Source: Emiliania huxleyi CCMP1516
Taxonomy: Eukaryota > Haptophyta > Isochrysidales > Noelaerhabdaceae
NCBI RefSeq assembly: GCF_000372725.1
Contig: NW_005197576.1
Coordinates: forward strand, 373,091-437,090
Reading direction: 5' to 3'
Length of the DNA stretch: 64,000 bases
The notes beneath the pieces are model-generated. The model ran no database searches, had not been told where the DNA came from, and saw only the letters and a list, made by a program, of their open reading frames with translations. Both the position numbers and the translations under genes were made by a program. This document shows positions 29,941 through 39,080 of the stretch, one piece after another. Numbering within the stretch: position 1 is the stretch's first letter; each line of letters opens with the position of its first letter.

Positions 29941-30444
29941 CCTGGGGCGCCGCGAAAAAAAATCAAAACGGCCCTTTCTTGAGGAGAGTAATTATTTTCT
30001 TTTTCCCTGCGCCGCGGCTGTGGATGTCACTGTGTAACCCTCCGAGTACCGAGAGAACGAGAAGACTTCAAAAAGGCAGCGAGTCACATGCATATAATAA
30101 AATCGACACCATCCCTCCCTCTCGCATACGCGCCATTCTCTCCGCCTTCCACACAGCCCAATGTCGCCGCCCGTGGCCGCCAGCGGGGGGCGGGAGGACA
30201 CGAGAGTAGATTGGACTCTGCCCGACTCTTCCTGCGCGCGAATAGCGGAGACCGGAGTGCGAGGTCGCCCTCGCCCGCCGCCGCCCTCTCCGCCCGAAGC
30301 GCCGGGCGAGCAGCCGCAGGGTCCGAGCCCGGCTCGTGGGTCGTGCCGGTGGCTCGTGCCAGTGGCTCGTGCCGGCGGCCAAGCAGGCCAAGCAGGCTCG
30401 GCTCCGGCGAGGCTCGGCTCGGGGCGGCGGGCAGCTGCGCCTCC
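29941..30444. other. Intergenic, no gene seen
   Basis: Lies between the FAD gene 5' region and the last exon of the polyprenyl synthase. Tandem words gtgccggtggctcgtgccag occur at 30340-30380. Open frames here are compositional. Confidence 0.4.
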
Positions 30445-31757
30445 TCACGCGGACCGGTTGAGGACCATGAAGCAGAGGTGCAGCAGCGCGTCGCGCGCCT
30501 NNNNNNNNNNNNNNNNNNNNNNNNNNNNNNNNNNNNNNNNNNNNNNNNNNNNNNNNNNNNNNNNNNNNNNNNNNNNNNNNNNNNNNNNNNNNNNNNNNNN
30601 TTAGAAAACGGCCCAAGTGCCCGGAACCCTCCGAGAGGAACGGTATCTCAAGTCCAAAAACGCAAGGTTAAATCACGGCGAAGCAATTTCTTGCCGTCCG
30701 CGGAGGGGGGGCCCTACGTGGCGGAGCCAAATAACTGGGGCTAGGGCCAGACGGGGAGAGAACCTCTCCCCCACCGTCCCTCTCCCACCGTCTGCCCCCC
30801 CTCCCGCCTGGTAGGCGATGCCGAGGTGCCGCCCGTACGCCCGCAGCGCCTCGGCGTGGTCCGGCGGCTTCCCTCCCAGCAGCACGGCCGCCTCGCACGA
30901 GAGGGACATGAGCGCCGCCGTCTTGCGGTACGTCTTGTCGACGTAGTGTTCGAACTCGAGCAGCTGCTGCGGCAGCGCGCGGACCTGCATCATCTCGCCC
31001 TGCACCATCTCCTCGATCACCGTCGCGAGCAGCTCCACCACCTGCACGTCCTTCAGCCGCGCCAGCAGCAGCGAGGCGCGGGCCTAACCCAGCAGAGGGA
31101 GCCGGCCGGCGTTGGTGGCAGGGGGGGGGGCAATGGCGGGGGTGGCGCAGCCAGCGCCCCCGAGAGAGAGGGCGAGGGGGTCGGCCAGTGGCCCGGGGCG
31201 GGGCTGGGGCGAGGCGAGTCGGGTCGCGCCAGCAGAAAGTCGCCCGCGAGCACCGCGACCTTGTTGCCGTAGATGCGGTGCGCCGTCTTGGCGCCGCGCC
31301 GCGTGTCGGCGACGTCAATCACGTCGTCGTGGAGAAGCGAGGCCGCGTGGATCATCTCTGTGATCTCCGCTAGGCGCTGCTGCCGAGCGTCCGCCGGATC
31401 GCCGCCCGCCGCAGCGGCAGACGAGAGCAGCACGAGCGTCGGACGGAACCGCTTCCCGGCCCGCTCGAAGAAGTGGTGCGCCGCCGCAGCCAGGACCGGG
31501 TGGTCCGTCCCGACCAGCTCGCGTATAGACGAGTCGAGTGGCCGCAGCTGCGGCTGCACTAGCGCAAATGGGTCGGGCAGCGAGCCGGGCGCGGCGGCTC
31601 GGAACTCGACAGTGATGTCGGGGAAGTTGCGGTCGTTGTTCTGGACGTAGGCGGCGGCGGAGTGCGAGCGCGTCGCGCCGCTCGCAGCGGGGAGCAAGTG
31701 CGCCGCCGCGGGCAGGCGCAGCGCAGCGGCGTTGCACAGCCGGAGCGCATGCCTCAT
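30445..31757 (-). CDS. Long-chain polyprenyl (solanesyl-type) diphosphate synthase, interrupted by an assembly gap
   Basis: Trans-isoprenyl diphosphate synthase, the enzyme making the side chain of ubiquinone or plastoquinone. ATG 31757 opens a mitochondrial-type leader ([20 protein letters not shown]). Exon 1 carries [11 protein letters not shown] and the first Asp-rich motif [15 protein letters not shown], ending GDFLL. Intron 31229-31084 has a GC donor. Exon 2 from 31083 reads [20 protein letters not shown], then [32 protein letters not shown] and LGIAYQ, followed by another GC donor at 30807. The exon with the second Asp-rich motif must be in the gap (30501-30600) or beside it. The last exon resumes at 30500 with [14 protein letters not shown] and stops at 30445-30447. 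Family call strong; chain length inferred. Confidence 0.85.
30501..30600. other. Assembly gap (100 N)
   Basis: A run of exactly 100 N, so the true length is unknown. It interrupts the polyprenyl diphosphate synthase gene; the exon with the second Asp-rich motif is not visible. Confidence 0.99.
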
Positions 31758-31849
31758 CTGTGTTCTCCCTGTCGGCGCGAACGCGTCGGCGAAGGTGCGC
31801 TTCGGCCGAAGGAAGAAAAAGAGCGCCGGAGCGCACGAAGAGAAGGGGG

Positions 31850-32225
31850 CGACCGCAAGGTGGCACGAAGGTTGAAGCGAGAATCGGAGAGAGACCGCGA
31901 AGAGAGCGTGGCCGAGGGTTGCATAGACTCGATCGCAAGATCCCAGAAAGGCACCTCCGCCTCTGGACAGGGTGGCCCGCACTAATCGACCCCTGTTAAG
32001 TGACTCGTTCGCTTACCACCCACTGTGATTTTGTGTGAGCTCTGTGTCTTCCTTTGCCAACAACATACCTACAGCGAAGAGAGATAGGAAGAGAGGCGGA
32101 CGCCCAAGGGTGGGCGACGGCTAGCGCACCACACCCCTCTGCTCCTTAAAATCCCTGTGTGCGTGGCGGCGTGCCGTCCACCCGCGTCCTCCCATCCCTC
32201 CCTTGGGTTGTCTGTTTTCTTACTT
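31850..32225 (+). repeat. Composite repeat block T plus reverse module Q
   Basis: 31850-31920 and 32075-32145 match block T seen at 15595-15765 (gaagcgagaatcggagagag, gtgggcgacggctagcg). 32150-32225 is a reverse module Q with a small insertion (cacccgcgtcc). It lies between the 5' end of the polyprenyl synthase and the 3' end of the pseudouridine synthase. Confidence 0.7.
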
Positions 32226-32238
32226 CATTCTTTGGAGC

Positions 32239-32973
32239 TCAAAAAGGCGCCGCCGACCTGAACGTCACCCTCCCGCTTCTGCCATCGGGGTGGTCCAGCG
32301 TCAGCGCGCTCGCGTGCAGGCAGAGGCGCGGCGCGGCAGCCGCCGCCTCGTCGCTCCCGTGCAGCTCGTCGCCCAGCACGGGGTGGCCGATCGCCTCCAT
32401 GTGCAGCCGCAGCTGGTGCGCGCGGCCGGTGACGGGCACGAGCTCGACGCGCGCCACCCCCACGCCGCTGTCGGGCAGCGACGTGCGCTCGAGCACGCGC
32501 CACGTGGAGACGCTCGGCCGCGCCTGCTCCGCGCCGGCCGCGCCGGCCGCGACGCGCATGCGCGCCGCGCCGCCCGGCCGCCGGACCTTGCCGATCGGCA
32601 GGTCGACCTCGCCCGCGTCCTCGGCGGGCCAGCCCAGCACCAGCGCCTCGTAGCGCTTGGACGCCCGCCGCTCCTGGAACTGGACGCACAGAGACCTGTG
32701 CGCCGCCGGCGTCCGGCCCAGCGCGAGGACGCCCGACGTGTCCCTGTCCAGCCGGTGCGCCGCGTGGCCAACCTCCGGGTGGCCAGCGTCGGCCAGACGG
32801 GAGAGGAGGCAGTCGGCCTTGGCCTCGCCGATTCCTGGCACGGTGAGCAGGCCGGCGCCCTTGTCGACGACGAGCAGCGCGCCGTCCACGTGCAGCGCGC
32901 GCCAGGTGGCGGTCGGCAGCGACGCGCCAGCGACGGGAGCGACGGCGAGGTGCGGCACCAAAACGGCGAGCAT
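32239..32973 (-). CDS. RluA-family pseudouridine synthase
   Basis: 244 residues, single exon, ATG 32973. It isomerises uridine to pseudouridine in RNA. The diagnostic motif HRLDRDTSGVLALGRTP contains the catalytic Asp. Other family blocks are LLVVDKGAGLLTVPG at the start of the fold, QERRASKRYEALVLG, WRVLERTSLPDSGVGVARVE and LVPVTGRAHQLRLHMEAIGH followed by PVLGDELHG. The length is that of a stand-alone catalytic domain without the S4 domain of bacterial RluD. Target RNA and compartment cannot be told; the N-terminus (MLAVLVPHLAVAPVAG) could be an import signal. A degenerate P/S repeat lies upstream (33058-33155). Confidence 0.88.
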   Translation of the reverse strand: MLAVLVPHLAVAPVAGASLPTATWRALHVDGALLVVDKGAGLLTVPGIGEAKADCLLSRLADAGHPEVGHAAHRLDRDTSGVLALGRTPAAHRSLCVQFQERRASKRYEALVLGWPAEDAGEVDLPIGKVRRPGGAARMRVAAGAAGAEQARPSVSTWRVLERTSLPDSGVGVARVELVPVTGRAHQLRLHMEAIGHPVLGDELHGSDEAAAAAPRLCLHASALTLDHPDGRSGRVTFRSAAPF

Positions 32974-33322
32974 ATGCACGGGATAGAGTGAGCAGAGGAG
33001 AGAGCTGGAGCGAGCACAGAGAGGCAGTGAGCAGCCAGAGAGCTCTCTCCGAGAGTGGAAGGAAAAGAATTTTACGGGAAAAGAAACGAGTCGGCCTTCT
33101 CGCTGCGAGCCTGTCGCTGTCCCTTTTGTCAGGAGCAGGAGAACTAGGAGAGCGCAACCAGTAGTAGGCCCGCGCCTGCCCCCGTGCCGCCGGGGGCGTA
33201 CGATTTCTTTTTTGCTGGCTTGTAGAGGCCCCGCCCAATTGGGGCACGCCGGCCCCGGCGCTCTGCTCCACGAGACCTCGAGAGCGAAGCAGTTTCCCTG
33301 TCCACGCTCCCACTCATCACTA

Positions 33323-34424
33323 ATGCCTCCCAAGCGTGCGGCGTCCAAGGCGGCCGCCCCGGCTGCAAAGGCGCAGAAGGTGGTTGAGAAGGAAGCACCG
33401 GCCGCCAAGCCGGCCGCCGCCAAGTCCAAGGCCGCCGCCAAACCCGCCGCCAAGCCCAAGGCTGCGCCGAAGAAGGCCAAGGCGCCGTCGGTGGACGTCA
33501 AAGAGTTTGGCGAGGTGCTCCTCGAGGTGTGCAAGGTGCTCATGTCGGTATGCGAGACGTCGCAGCACGAGGACGAGGACCAGCTGACCATCAGCACGCA
33601 CGAGGACTTCAGCGCCCACGGCGGCGACATCCTCGCGCTGCTGCCGGAGGATGCTCGGTTGCCGATGATGAAGCTGGCGCTCTTCTGGCGCGACGAGGTG
33701 TGCCAACTGGCTCCTTCCGCCGCCTGCGACACCCTCACCACCACCTCCTCTCGCCCCTCACTCCCAATGCCGACGCGACACACCGCAAGGCGTCGAGCGC
33801 TCTCGCAGAGCCGCTCGCGCTCACACAAGCCCAACAATGACGCCGCGCGTCGCCGTAGGTGGAGCGCGAGATTGACATGTCCAACGACTTTAGCGACCTC
33901 GAGTCGGACGACGAGGACGAGGACGAGGAGGACGAGGCGGCGGCCGAGGAGGCGGGCATCATCACAAAGGAGGAGGGCGGCGAGGAGGAGGAGGAGGAGG
34001 AGGACGACGACGACGACGACGAGCTCGAGGAGGACGACGACGTCATGTCGGTGGAGCACTTTTACGTCTTCAAGGCGCGGCGCGGCGCGGCTAGCGGACA
34101 CGAGAGTGAGTCGCGAGGCACTGCGCGCTCACTGCGCGACGCCTCTCTCCGCGCCGCAGGAGTTCTTCCCTAACCCTAACCCTAACCCTCTCCGCGCCGC
34201 AGGAGTTCTTCACGCAGGCGGAGGCGGCGAAGCTCGTCGCGGACTCGAAGGAGGGCGGCGCTCTGATCAAGGCGATGGAGGAGGCGCTCAACTCGCACGA
34301 GAAGGCGATCATGGAGGAGGAGGAGGACGAGCTCGACAACGCCGACAGCGACGACGACGAGGAGGTGGAGGAGGACGACGACGACGACGAGTGGGGCGAG
34401 AACCTGCCGTGGAAGGCGGAGTAG
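33323..34424 (+). CDS. Histone-H1-like basic / acidic chromatin-type protein
   Basis: ATG 33323 opens a Lys/Ala/Pro-rich tail of histone-H1 type (MPPKRAASKAAAPAAKAQ). A folded-looking segment follows (VKEFGEVLLEVCKVLMSVCE, then FSAHGGDILALLPEDA). After an intron between about 33700 and 33858, exon 2 reads VEREIDMSNDFSDLESDDED and very acidic runs. After a second intron of about 100 bp (34108-34204), exon 3 reads EFFTQAEAAKLVADSKEGGA and ends acidic (DDEWGENLPWKAE). The basic N-terminus with acidic stretches suggests a histone chaperone or linker-type protein. No named family recognised. The acceptor region of intron 2 is duplicated around a telomeric-type repeat. Confidence 0.6.
34145..34211 (+). 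repeat. Interstitial telomeric repeat between 24-bp direct repeats, inside an intron
   Basis: Identical 24-bp copies (34145-34168 and 34188-34211; each contains ccgcaggagttcttc) flank cctaaccctaaccctaacc, i.e. three CCCTAA units. The copies span the intron acceptor and the first exon bases, so the gene has two equivalent acceptors. Confidence 0.95.
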
Positions 34425-34739
34425 GAGTGCTGCCCGCGGCGATGCGGCGCGCACGGTTCGCGGGGAGAGGTCGCCGAGCCGGACCGGCGGCTGGAGGCGC
34501 ACGAGCCGGCGTTGCCGTTGGGGCGGCGCAGTCTCATGGGCTCAGGCGGCGATCGCCAATACGCGCTGCACTGCACAAAACGTGAGTCGTGGCCTCGTGT
34601 GTCTCAGAGTTTTCAGTATCCTCTTTCCTTGGAGATCTCACATGATCATGCTCCATGATGATGGATGATGGTTGATTGCGGCGGGGCGGAGAAGAAAAGA
34701 CAAAAACCGAAAACTCCGCGGGAGACGTGCTCACACACA
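34425..34739. other. Intergenic, no gene seen
   Basis: Downstream of the H1-like gene. A short catgatcatgctccatgatg palindromic-looking stretch occurs near 34638-34660. Nothing else recognised. Confidence 0.4.
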
Positions 34740-35097
34740 GGAAGAGACCGAACGGCCGGCCGGATTACTCTAGGACGCCGAGGTCGCTTTTAAGGCTGAT
34801 TGGCTAGGACGAGCGGCAGCCGCTACCTCCCATGTCCCAACGGGGCTGACTGGCACAACCTAGGGCAACGCGCGGAGAGGTCATCCGGATGTGGCGGGAC
34901 GCCGCTGGTTGCTCTCCTCCGCGCCAGACTGCAGACAGCCCCTCCCGACGGGGACGCCATCACCCTCGCCCAGTGATCTACAATGCTGTCTGTCTTAACA
35001 CTTAAGGTCCGACCTGTGGGCTCTGCCTTCGCTCGGCACCGGGCACCGCCTCGGTATACAAAATGCGCCTGCGGACGGACCCTAACAGATCACAGGT
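34740..35097 (+). repeat. Dispersed repeat Y, uninterrupted copy
   Basis: Contains ttaaggctgattggctagga, the segment caccgggcaccgcctcggta, and then tacaaaatgcgcctgcgga and gggaccctaacagatcacag-like sequence, continuous here. The same parts occur in reverse complement and reverse order at 50374-50590 and 48937-48980, separated there by about 1.4 kb of other DNA. Confidence 0.7.
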
Positions 35098-35295
35098 CAC
35101 GTACGCACCGTCATTGGCGCACGTGGACGTGCCCGCGCAAAAGTTGAGGTTGTCGTGTCGCAAAAGCCAAAACGTGCACACCCCCAACACAGTGGCGACA
35201 CGTGCTGACTATAGTCTGTGAGCGGCGCGCGCGCGCGAACGCCTCGATCGCCTGAGCGACACTGGTTGTCTGGGCGACGGCGGTCCACCTACATC
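35098..35295. other. Upstream region of the GT8-like gene
   Basis: No repeat or gene recognised. An alternating gcgcgcgcgcg run lies at about 35225-35236. A signal-peptide exon for the downstream gene could lie here, but none is evident. Confidence 0.35.
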
Positions 35296-36495
35296 ATGCC
35301 ACTACCCGAGGACAAGTGCCTGGCTGGTGTCGCAAACCCGACCCGCCAGATCTGCTGCAACGCGACTTGCGGCACGTGCGGAGGGCGCGGCTGCTCACAG
35401 AGGCCCGGAGGCGCTCGCCAGTGCTGCGGGCCTGCCATAATGAGGACAGAACGCTATTGCCGATCCCGCAACGAGGTAGCCTGCGCTATGGAGGGGAAGG
35501 GTCGGCATCAGCGAGTCCACTCAGAGGGCGATAGTGAGCAGAGCAGACGCGCGCGAAGGGCGGAAGCTGCATGGTCCAAGTCTAGGGCCTGCGATAGCCT
35601 CAGCGCCTGGTCATGCCTCTCGCCGCTTTGGCACAGCAAGCCATCGCCACTGTGCGGAACGGGGCGGAGTCAGCTTCTGCTGCGCAAGCAGCGATCCACG
35701 GCCAGCGCCACGATCGTCCTCTCTCTCATCTTCCGGCCGCATCTCGTTCGCAAGAAGTACCTGACCCATCCCCATGATGCCTACCTACGGGAGACGAAGC
35801 GGGCAGCCTTCTTCTTACAATCGGCTCGCGACGTCCACACAACTCTCCCTATCACCTTGATGGTGGGGGGCGTGAGAAACGCGGCAGCCGAATCGCAGAT
35901 GACGGAAATGGGTGCCAGTCTTTGGCCCACGCAGCCAGTGGACCCTCCGGCGTGGGCCAGCGCGATGCACAAGCAGGCATTCAACAAGCTCCGCGCGCTC
36001 GAGCTGACGCACTACAGTCGCGTGATCTTCGTCGACAATGACGTCATGCTGCGTGCGAATGTCGACCACCTCGCCTTCCATCCGGCTCCTGCGGCGGTGT
36101 GGTTCCCAGTCAACGGCTCGAGCGGCGGCATGACAACCTTCAACAGCGGCGTCATGATTCTCGCACCTGACCTGAGAATCCTGAGGAGCCTGCAAGTCGC
36201 CATCGCGGCGCCACGCCCGCCATTGAGTGAGAGCGATGGGGACGACGGGAGCGATCAAGAGCTCCTCTTTCACGCAACCTCCAGGAACTGGACGTGGAGC
36301 GTGCTGCCAGTGGCGTACAATACTCATCGCGCGATGTGCCTCTCCAATGCCTCGTGGGCAGACGTCCGCATCTTGCACGCCATACATGGCTACGACGGCA
36401 AGATACCGCCCCCGTATCGGGACCACATCGCCAAGTACGGCACGAGGCGCAGCCCGTCCTGGGTGGACCGGGAAGTGAAGACCTTCATGCGGTGA
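35296..36495 (+). CDS. GT8-like glycosyltransferase (glycogenin-type fold) with N-terminal Cys-rich module
   Basis: 399 residues, single exon from ATG 35296. The N-terminus holds a compact Cys module (ICCNATCGTCGGRGCSQRPG, then GARQCC). The C-terminal half follows GT8: an N-terminal beta strand with a KYL..P..AYL segment, MHKQAFNKLRALELTHYSRV, then IFVDNDVMLRANVDHL with the DND form of the DxD metal site, GGMTTFNSGVMIL, DQELLF, LPVAYN and HAIHGYDGKIPP. GT8 enzymes use UDP-sugars. The segment between the Cys module and the enzyme is low in structure. The Cys-rich region suggests a secreted or Golgi enzyme, but no signal peptide is present at this start. Confidence 0.75.
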   Translation: MPLPEDKCLAGVANPTRQICCNATCGTCGGRGCSQRPGGARQCCGPAIMRTERYCRSRNEVACAMEGKGRHQRVHSEGDSEQSRRARRAEAAWSKSRACDSLSAWSCLSPLWHSKPSPLCGTGRSQLLLRKQRSTASATIVLSLIFRPHLVRKKYLTHPHDAYLRETKRAAFFLQSARDVHTTLPITLMVGGVRNAAAESQMTEMGASLWPTQPVDPPAWASAMHKQAFNKLRALELTHYSRVIFVDNDVMLRANVDHLAFHPAPAAVWFPVNGSSGGMTTFNSGVMILAPDLRILRSLQVAIAAPRPPLSESDGDDGSDQELLFHATSRNWTWSVLPVAYNTHRAMCLSNASWADVRILHAIHGYDGKIPPPYRDHIAKYGTRRSPSWVDREVKTFMR

Positions 36496-36922
36496 GGCTT
36501 TGTGCCCGTCGAGCGTCTAAGCCGGTGTGCCCCGGGGGTGAGGAGCGAGGAGTGGCCGAGAACTGGTACACATAAGCATGTATGTGTAGATGTAGGGGCT
36601 GAATGAGGAGTGGCCGATTGGTAACACTTCCAGTCAGACCAACGACCGGGACAGTATGGGAGAGAGAGATTTGTTGTTGTTTTGTTGTATGCAGTATGGG
36701 TGGACGCAGGACGGTGGACGCAGGACGGGCCAAACTTGGTGCTTGGAGCACTTGGTGTGCAGTCGGTAGCCTCACACCCAGGGCCGCGGAGTAAGAAGGC
36801 CGCCATTTTTTATTTTTTAAAGCTAGCCTTCGATGTTATCAAAGAGATATATTTGCCACTAACCGCACAAACATGGCACCGAACCAGCTGAAGCTCTCGA
36901 CTCGTCGACCGAGCTCTGGACG
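36496..36922. other. Intergenic with module D copy
   Basis: No gene. Module D is at 36735-36797. A tandem word tggacgcaggacgg occurs twice near 36711-36735. Confidence 0.45.
36735..36797 (+). repeat. Module D copy
   Basis: Contains gcttggagcacttggtgtgc, agtcggtagcctcacaccca and gggccgcggag. Better preserved copies are at 38113-38195 and 49021-49120, and a reverse fragment at 29905-29937. Confidence 0.75.
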
Positions 36923-37279
36923 ATGCCGACCTCAAACCACCAGCGCCAGCAACGACGTGCCACGGCTCGCCGCGCCGCTGTTGCGACCGACGACGTGCCC
37001 GACGCCGTCCCGCGGCCGAAAGGAAGAGGCCCGCGCAACCACTTCTGGGACCCGCGGCCGCCGGGCGTGCGGCGGCACAACGAGTCGAACGAACCGAACC
37101 AGCGCAGAGCGGCGCGTCTCGCGAGCGCCCGCGGCCGCCACGCCGACGCCGTCCGCGGCCGACGGTGGTCGCGAATCAACGCGGCGCGGTGCAACGAGGC
37201 CAAGTCCTTCCAGGCTCCCGCCAGCAGCGCCTCGTGGCGTGGGCTGCACGGCCCTTCGAGACGGCCCGGGGGGCGGTGA
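36923..37279 (+). CDS. Short basic open frame, unrecognised
   Basis: 118 codons from ATG 36923, Arg-rich, with a plausible middle (GRGPRNHFWDPRPPGVRRHN then ESNEPNQRRAARLASARGR). I recognise no family. Overlapping frames on both strands are almost as long, so coding is uncertain. It sits about 125 bp downstream of a module D copy, as the Tudor-like ORF at 49112 also does. Confidence 0.25.
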   Translation: MPTSNHQRQQRRATARRAAVATDDVPDAVPRPKGRGPRNHFWDPRPPGVRRHNESNEPNQRRAARLASARGRHADAVRGRRWSRINAARCNEAKSFQAPASSASWRGLHGPSRRPGGR

Positions 37280-37444
37280 GAGACCTCTCCCGCCGGCATG
37301 GCGCACTATATCACCCGTAGAGGCCTCTTTATAGTCGCCTTTTGGCACCTCCTCTCTCCACGCCGCCGATTAGACCTCGCCGCATCGCATCGCCCCCTTC
37401 CCTGCCCCGTCGCCCTCCTGAGCTCTCCCTCCTTCGCTCCAGCC

Positions 37445-38068
37445 ATGCACAGGACCGCTGGACCATTGGCCCGCGTGCCAGGCGTCCGGGACGGCCGGGT
37501 ATCGGCTCCGTACTTTGAGCCCTCTTGGGCCACCCTCGCGTCCACCGGCCGGCAGAGCACCGCTTGGGCGACTCAGACGGCCCGCCCGACCAGCGCGTTC
37601 GATCGTGCCGCCCCCACAGCGTCAGTGGCGTGCGTGGGGTGGCAGGCGGCGTCAGCGCAGCCCCTCGTGGGGGTGCCCACCGCTCTCCTCTCACCGCTCC
37701 CCCCCGCCCGTGGCACCCCACACACTCGTCCCTCCTCAGGGGCGCAAGGCGGCACGGCACGTTCAGCGCTTGCCTCAGCCCACCTCGCCTTCACGCCCGC
37801 CACCGCGACCAAGGAGGTGGCCTCGGCGGCCCAGATGAAGCCCGTGCGGCTCGTTTGGGAGCCGCATGCCGTCCCTCTCTCGCCGGCGCTGCTCACCACG
37901 CCCAAGCCTACGCCGAGGAACCCGTCGCGCCCGTCGCTCACGAGCTGGTGGCTCGCATCGACCGAGCCGTCCAGCTTTCTCACGCCCTGCCCACGATCAA
38001 ATTCGAGACGACCAACATCCGACCACAAAAAAGGCCCGCGCGTGCTGCGCGGGCCGGCGAGCGACTAG
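37445..38068 (+). CDS. Unrecognised open frame, possibly spliced
   Basis: 207 codons from ATG 37445 (MHRTAGPLARVPGVRDG). The N-terminal 60 residues look coding. The rest is Pro/Thr/Ala-rich, and an alternative frame near 37910-38030 reads more protein-like (VAPVAHELVARIDRAVQLSH), which suggests an intron in between. No family recognised. It ends at a strong hairpin, ggcccgcgc-gtgct-gcgcgggcc (38033-38055), within its last codons. Confidence 0.3.
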   Translation: MHRTAGPLARVPGVRDGRVSAPYFEPSWATLASTGRQSTAWATQTARPTSAFDRAAPTASVACVGWQAASAQPLVGVPTALLSPLPPARGTPHTRPSSGAQGGTARSALASAHLAFTPATATKEVASAAQMKPVRLVWEPHAVPLSPALLTTPKPTPRNPSRPSLTSWWLASTEPSSFLTPCPRSNSRRPTSDHKKGPRVLRGPASD

Positions 38069-38112
38069 CGAGCCAACCTGCTAGTGAAACAAACGCACGG
38101 CGTTATTTTGCG

Positions 38113-38195
38113 CACTTGGAGCACTTGGAGTGCAGTCATTAACCTCACATCCAGGGCCGGGGAGCTCAGAAGCGCACCCAGCGGGCCGGATGATC
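38113..38195 (+). repeat. Module D copy
   Basis: Contains gcacttggagcacttggagt, gcagtcattaacctcacatc and cagggccggggagctcagaa, then gcgcacccagcgggccggat. Nearly identical to 49021-49120. Confidence 0.85.
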
Positions 38196-38446
38196 GGGAT
38201 CGGGTTACGGGCTAGAGAGCCCTAGCCCCGGGGGTGCGCGTTCGCAGGGCAAGGGCCTTAAAGTAAACACGGGTCTCCGAGGGTTAGCCCCGCGTACCGG
38301 GTTTCCCCTTAACTGCAGGACGCCCCCTCTACTCGGAGCTAATGAACACCATACTGCACGCCCCACACCACCACTCTACACTCACTTGCGTCGGCGTCTG
38401 AGTAGACCCCCCCGCCTGAGGGCTCACCCCTCGCCTTCCCAGGGTC
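38196..38446. other. Intergenic, no gene seen
   Basis: Contains short self-complementary words (ggctagagagccctagcc near 38208-38225). Nothing recognised. Confidence 0.35.
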
Positions 38447-39001
38447 TCAACCCTCCTTGATTCGCTCTCTTGCTCGTCTCCCGAGCGTTATGCGACGACC
38501 GGTATGGTCGTTTCCCTCGTTGTTGGTGTCGCTTCCTCCGCTGCCGCCCTTCATCTCCGCCAGCTTCTCCCGGCTCCACGCCACTCGCGGCAATCCGCAT
38601 CGAGGCCGCCCGTCGGCGCAGCGAGAGTACTGCGCACTGCTGGGCAGCGCCCAGAATGCAGGGAAGGCCTTGGCGCTTCTCGCCATCCAGCCTGACTCGG
38701 CCACCGGCAAGCGAGCCGAGTGCGCGTTCCGAGCACGCGGCCCGGCACTTTCCCACAGGCCCGCCAGCCGCCGCGCAGCTCTGGAGAGGTAGCTGGCGTT
38801 GCGCTGCACTGCTTGAAGCTGCTGTTGAGGCGCTGCACTGCTCAAAGCTGCCCCGTGCGCCGCCACGAGCGCCGCGCCGTGGCCTCGTTCTCTGGAGAGC
38901 CCCAGCACCACCCCTCGCGGCCACTCGCGCCGTTGCAGCAGCTCCGACCCCGCCACTCCGGCTCCCGAGCGCGCGGCGAGCAGGAGGAAGAGCACGCGCA
39001 T
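38447..39001 (-). CDS. Putative small secreted protein, unrecognised
   Basis: 184 codons from ATG 39001 with a good signal peptide (MRVLFLLLAARSGAGVAGSE), then Arg/Ser/Ala-rich sequence with one sequon (NAS) and few cysteines. No family recognised. A plus-strand frame of equal length overlaps it, so I rely mainly on the signal peptide. It is divergent from the next gene, with only about 80 bp between the start codons (39001 and 39081), so the two would share a promoter region. Confidence 0.35.
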   Translation of the reverse strand: MRVLFLLLAARSGAGVAGSELLQRREWPRGVVLGLSRERGHGAALVAAHGAALSSAAPQQQLQAVQRNASYLSRAARRLAGLWESAGPRARNAHSARLPVAESGWMARSAKAFPAFWALPSSAQYSRCADGRPRCGLPRVAWSREKLAEMKGGSGGSDTNNEGNDHTGRRITLGRRARERIKEG

Positions 39002-39080
39002 GGGCCAAATCCGTTGGACGCTAACGGAATCGCGGTTTTATTTTTTTGAGTCGCAGACACCCAAGACGCGTCCGTACCAA

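Noticed and set aside
34169-34187. Chromosome end
   Set aside because: Only three telomeric units with unique gene sequence on both sides; interstitial, not terminal.
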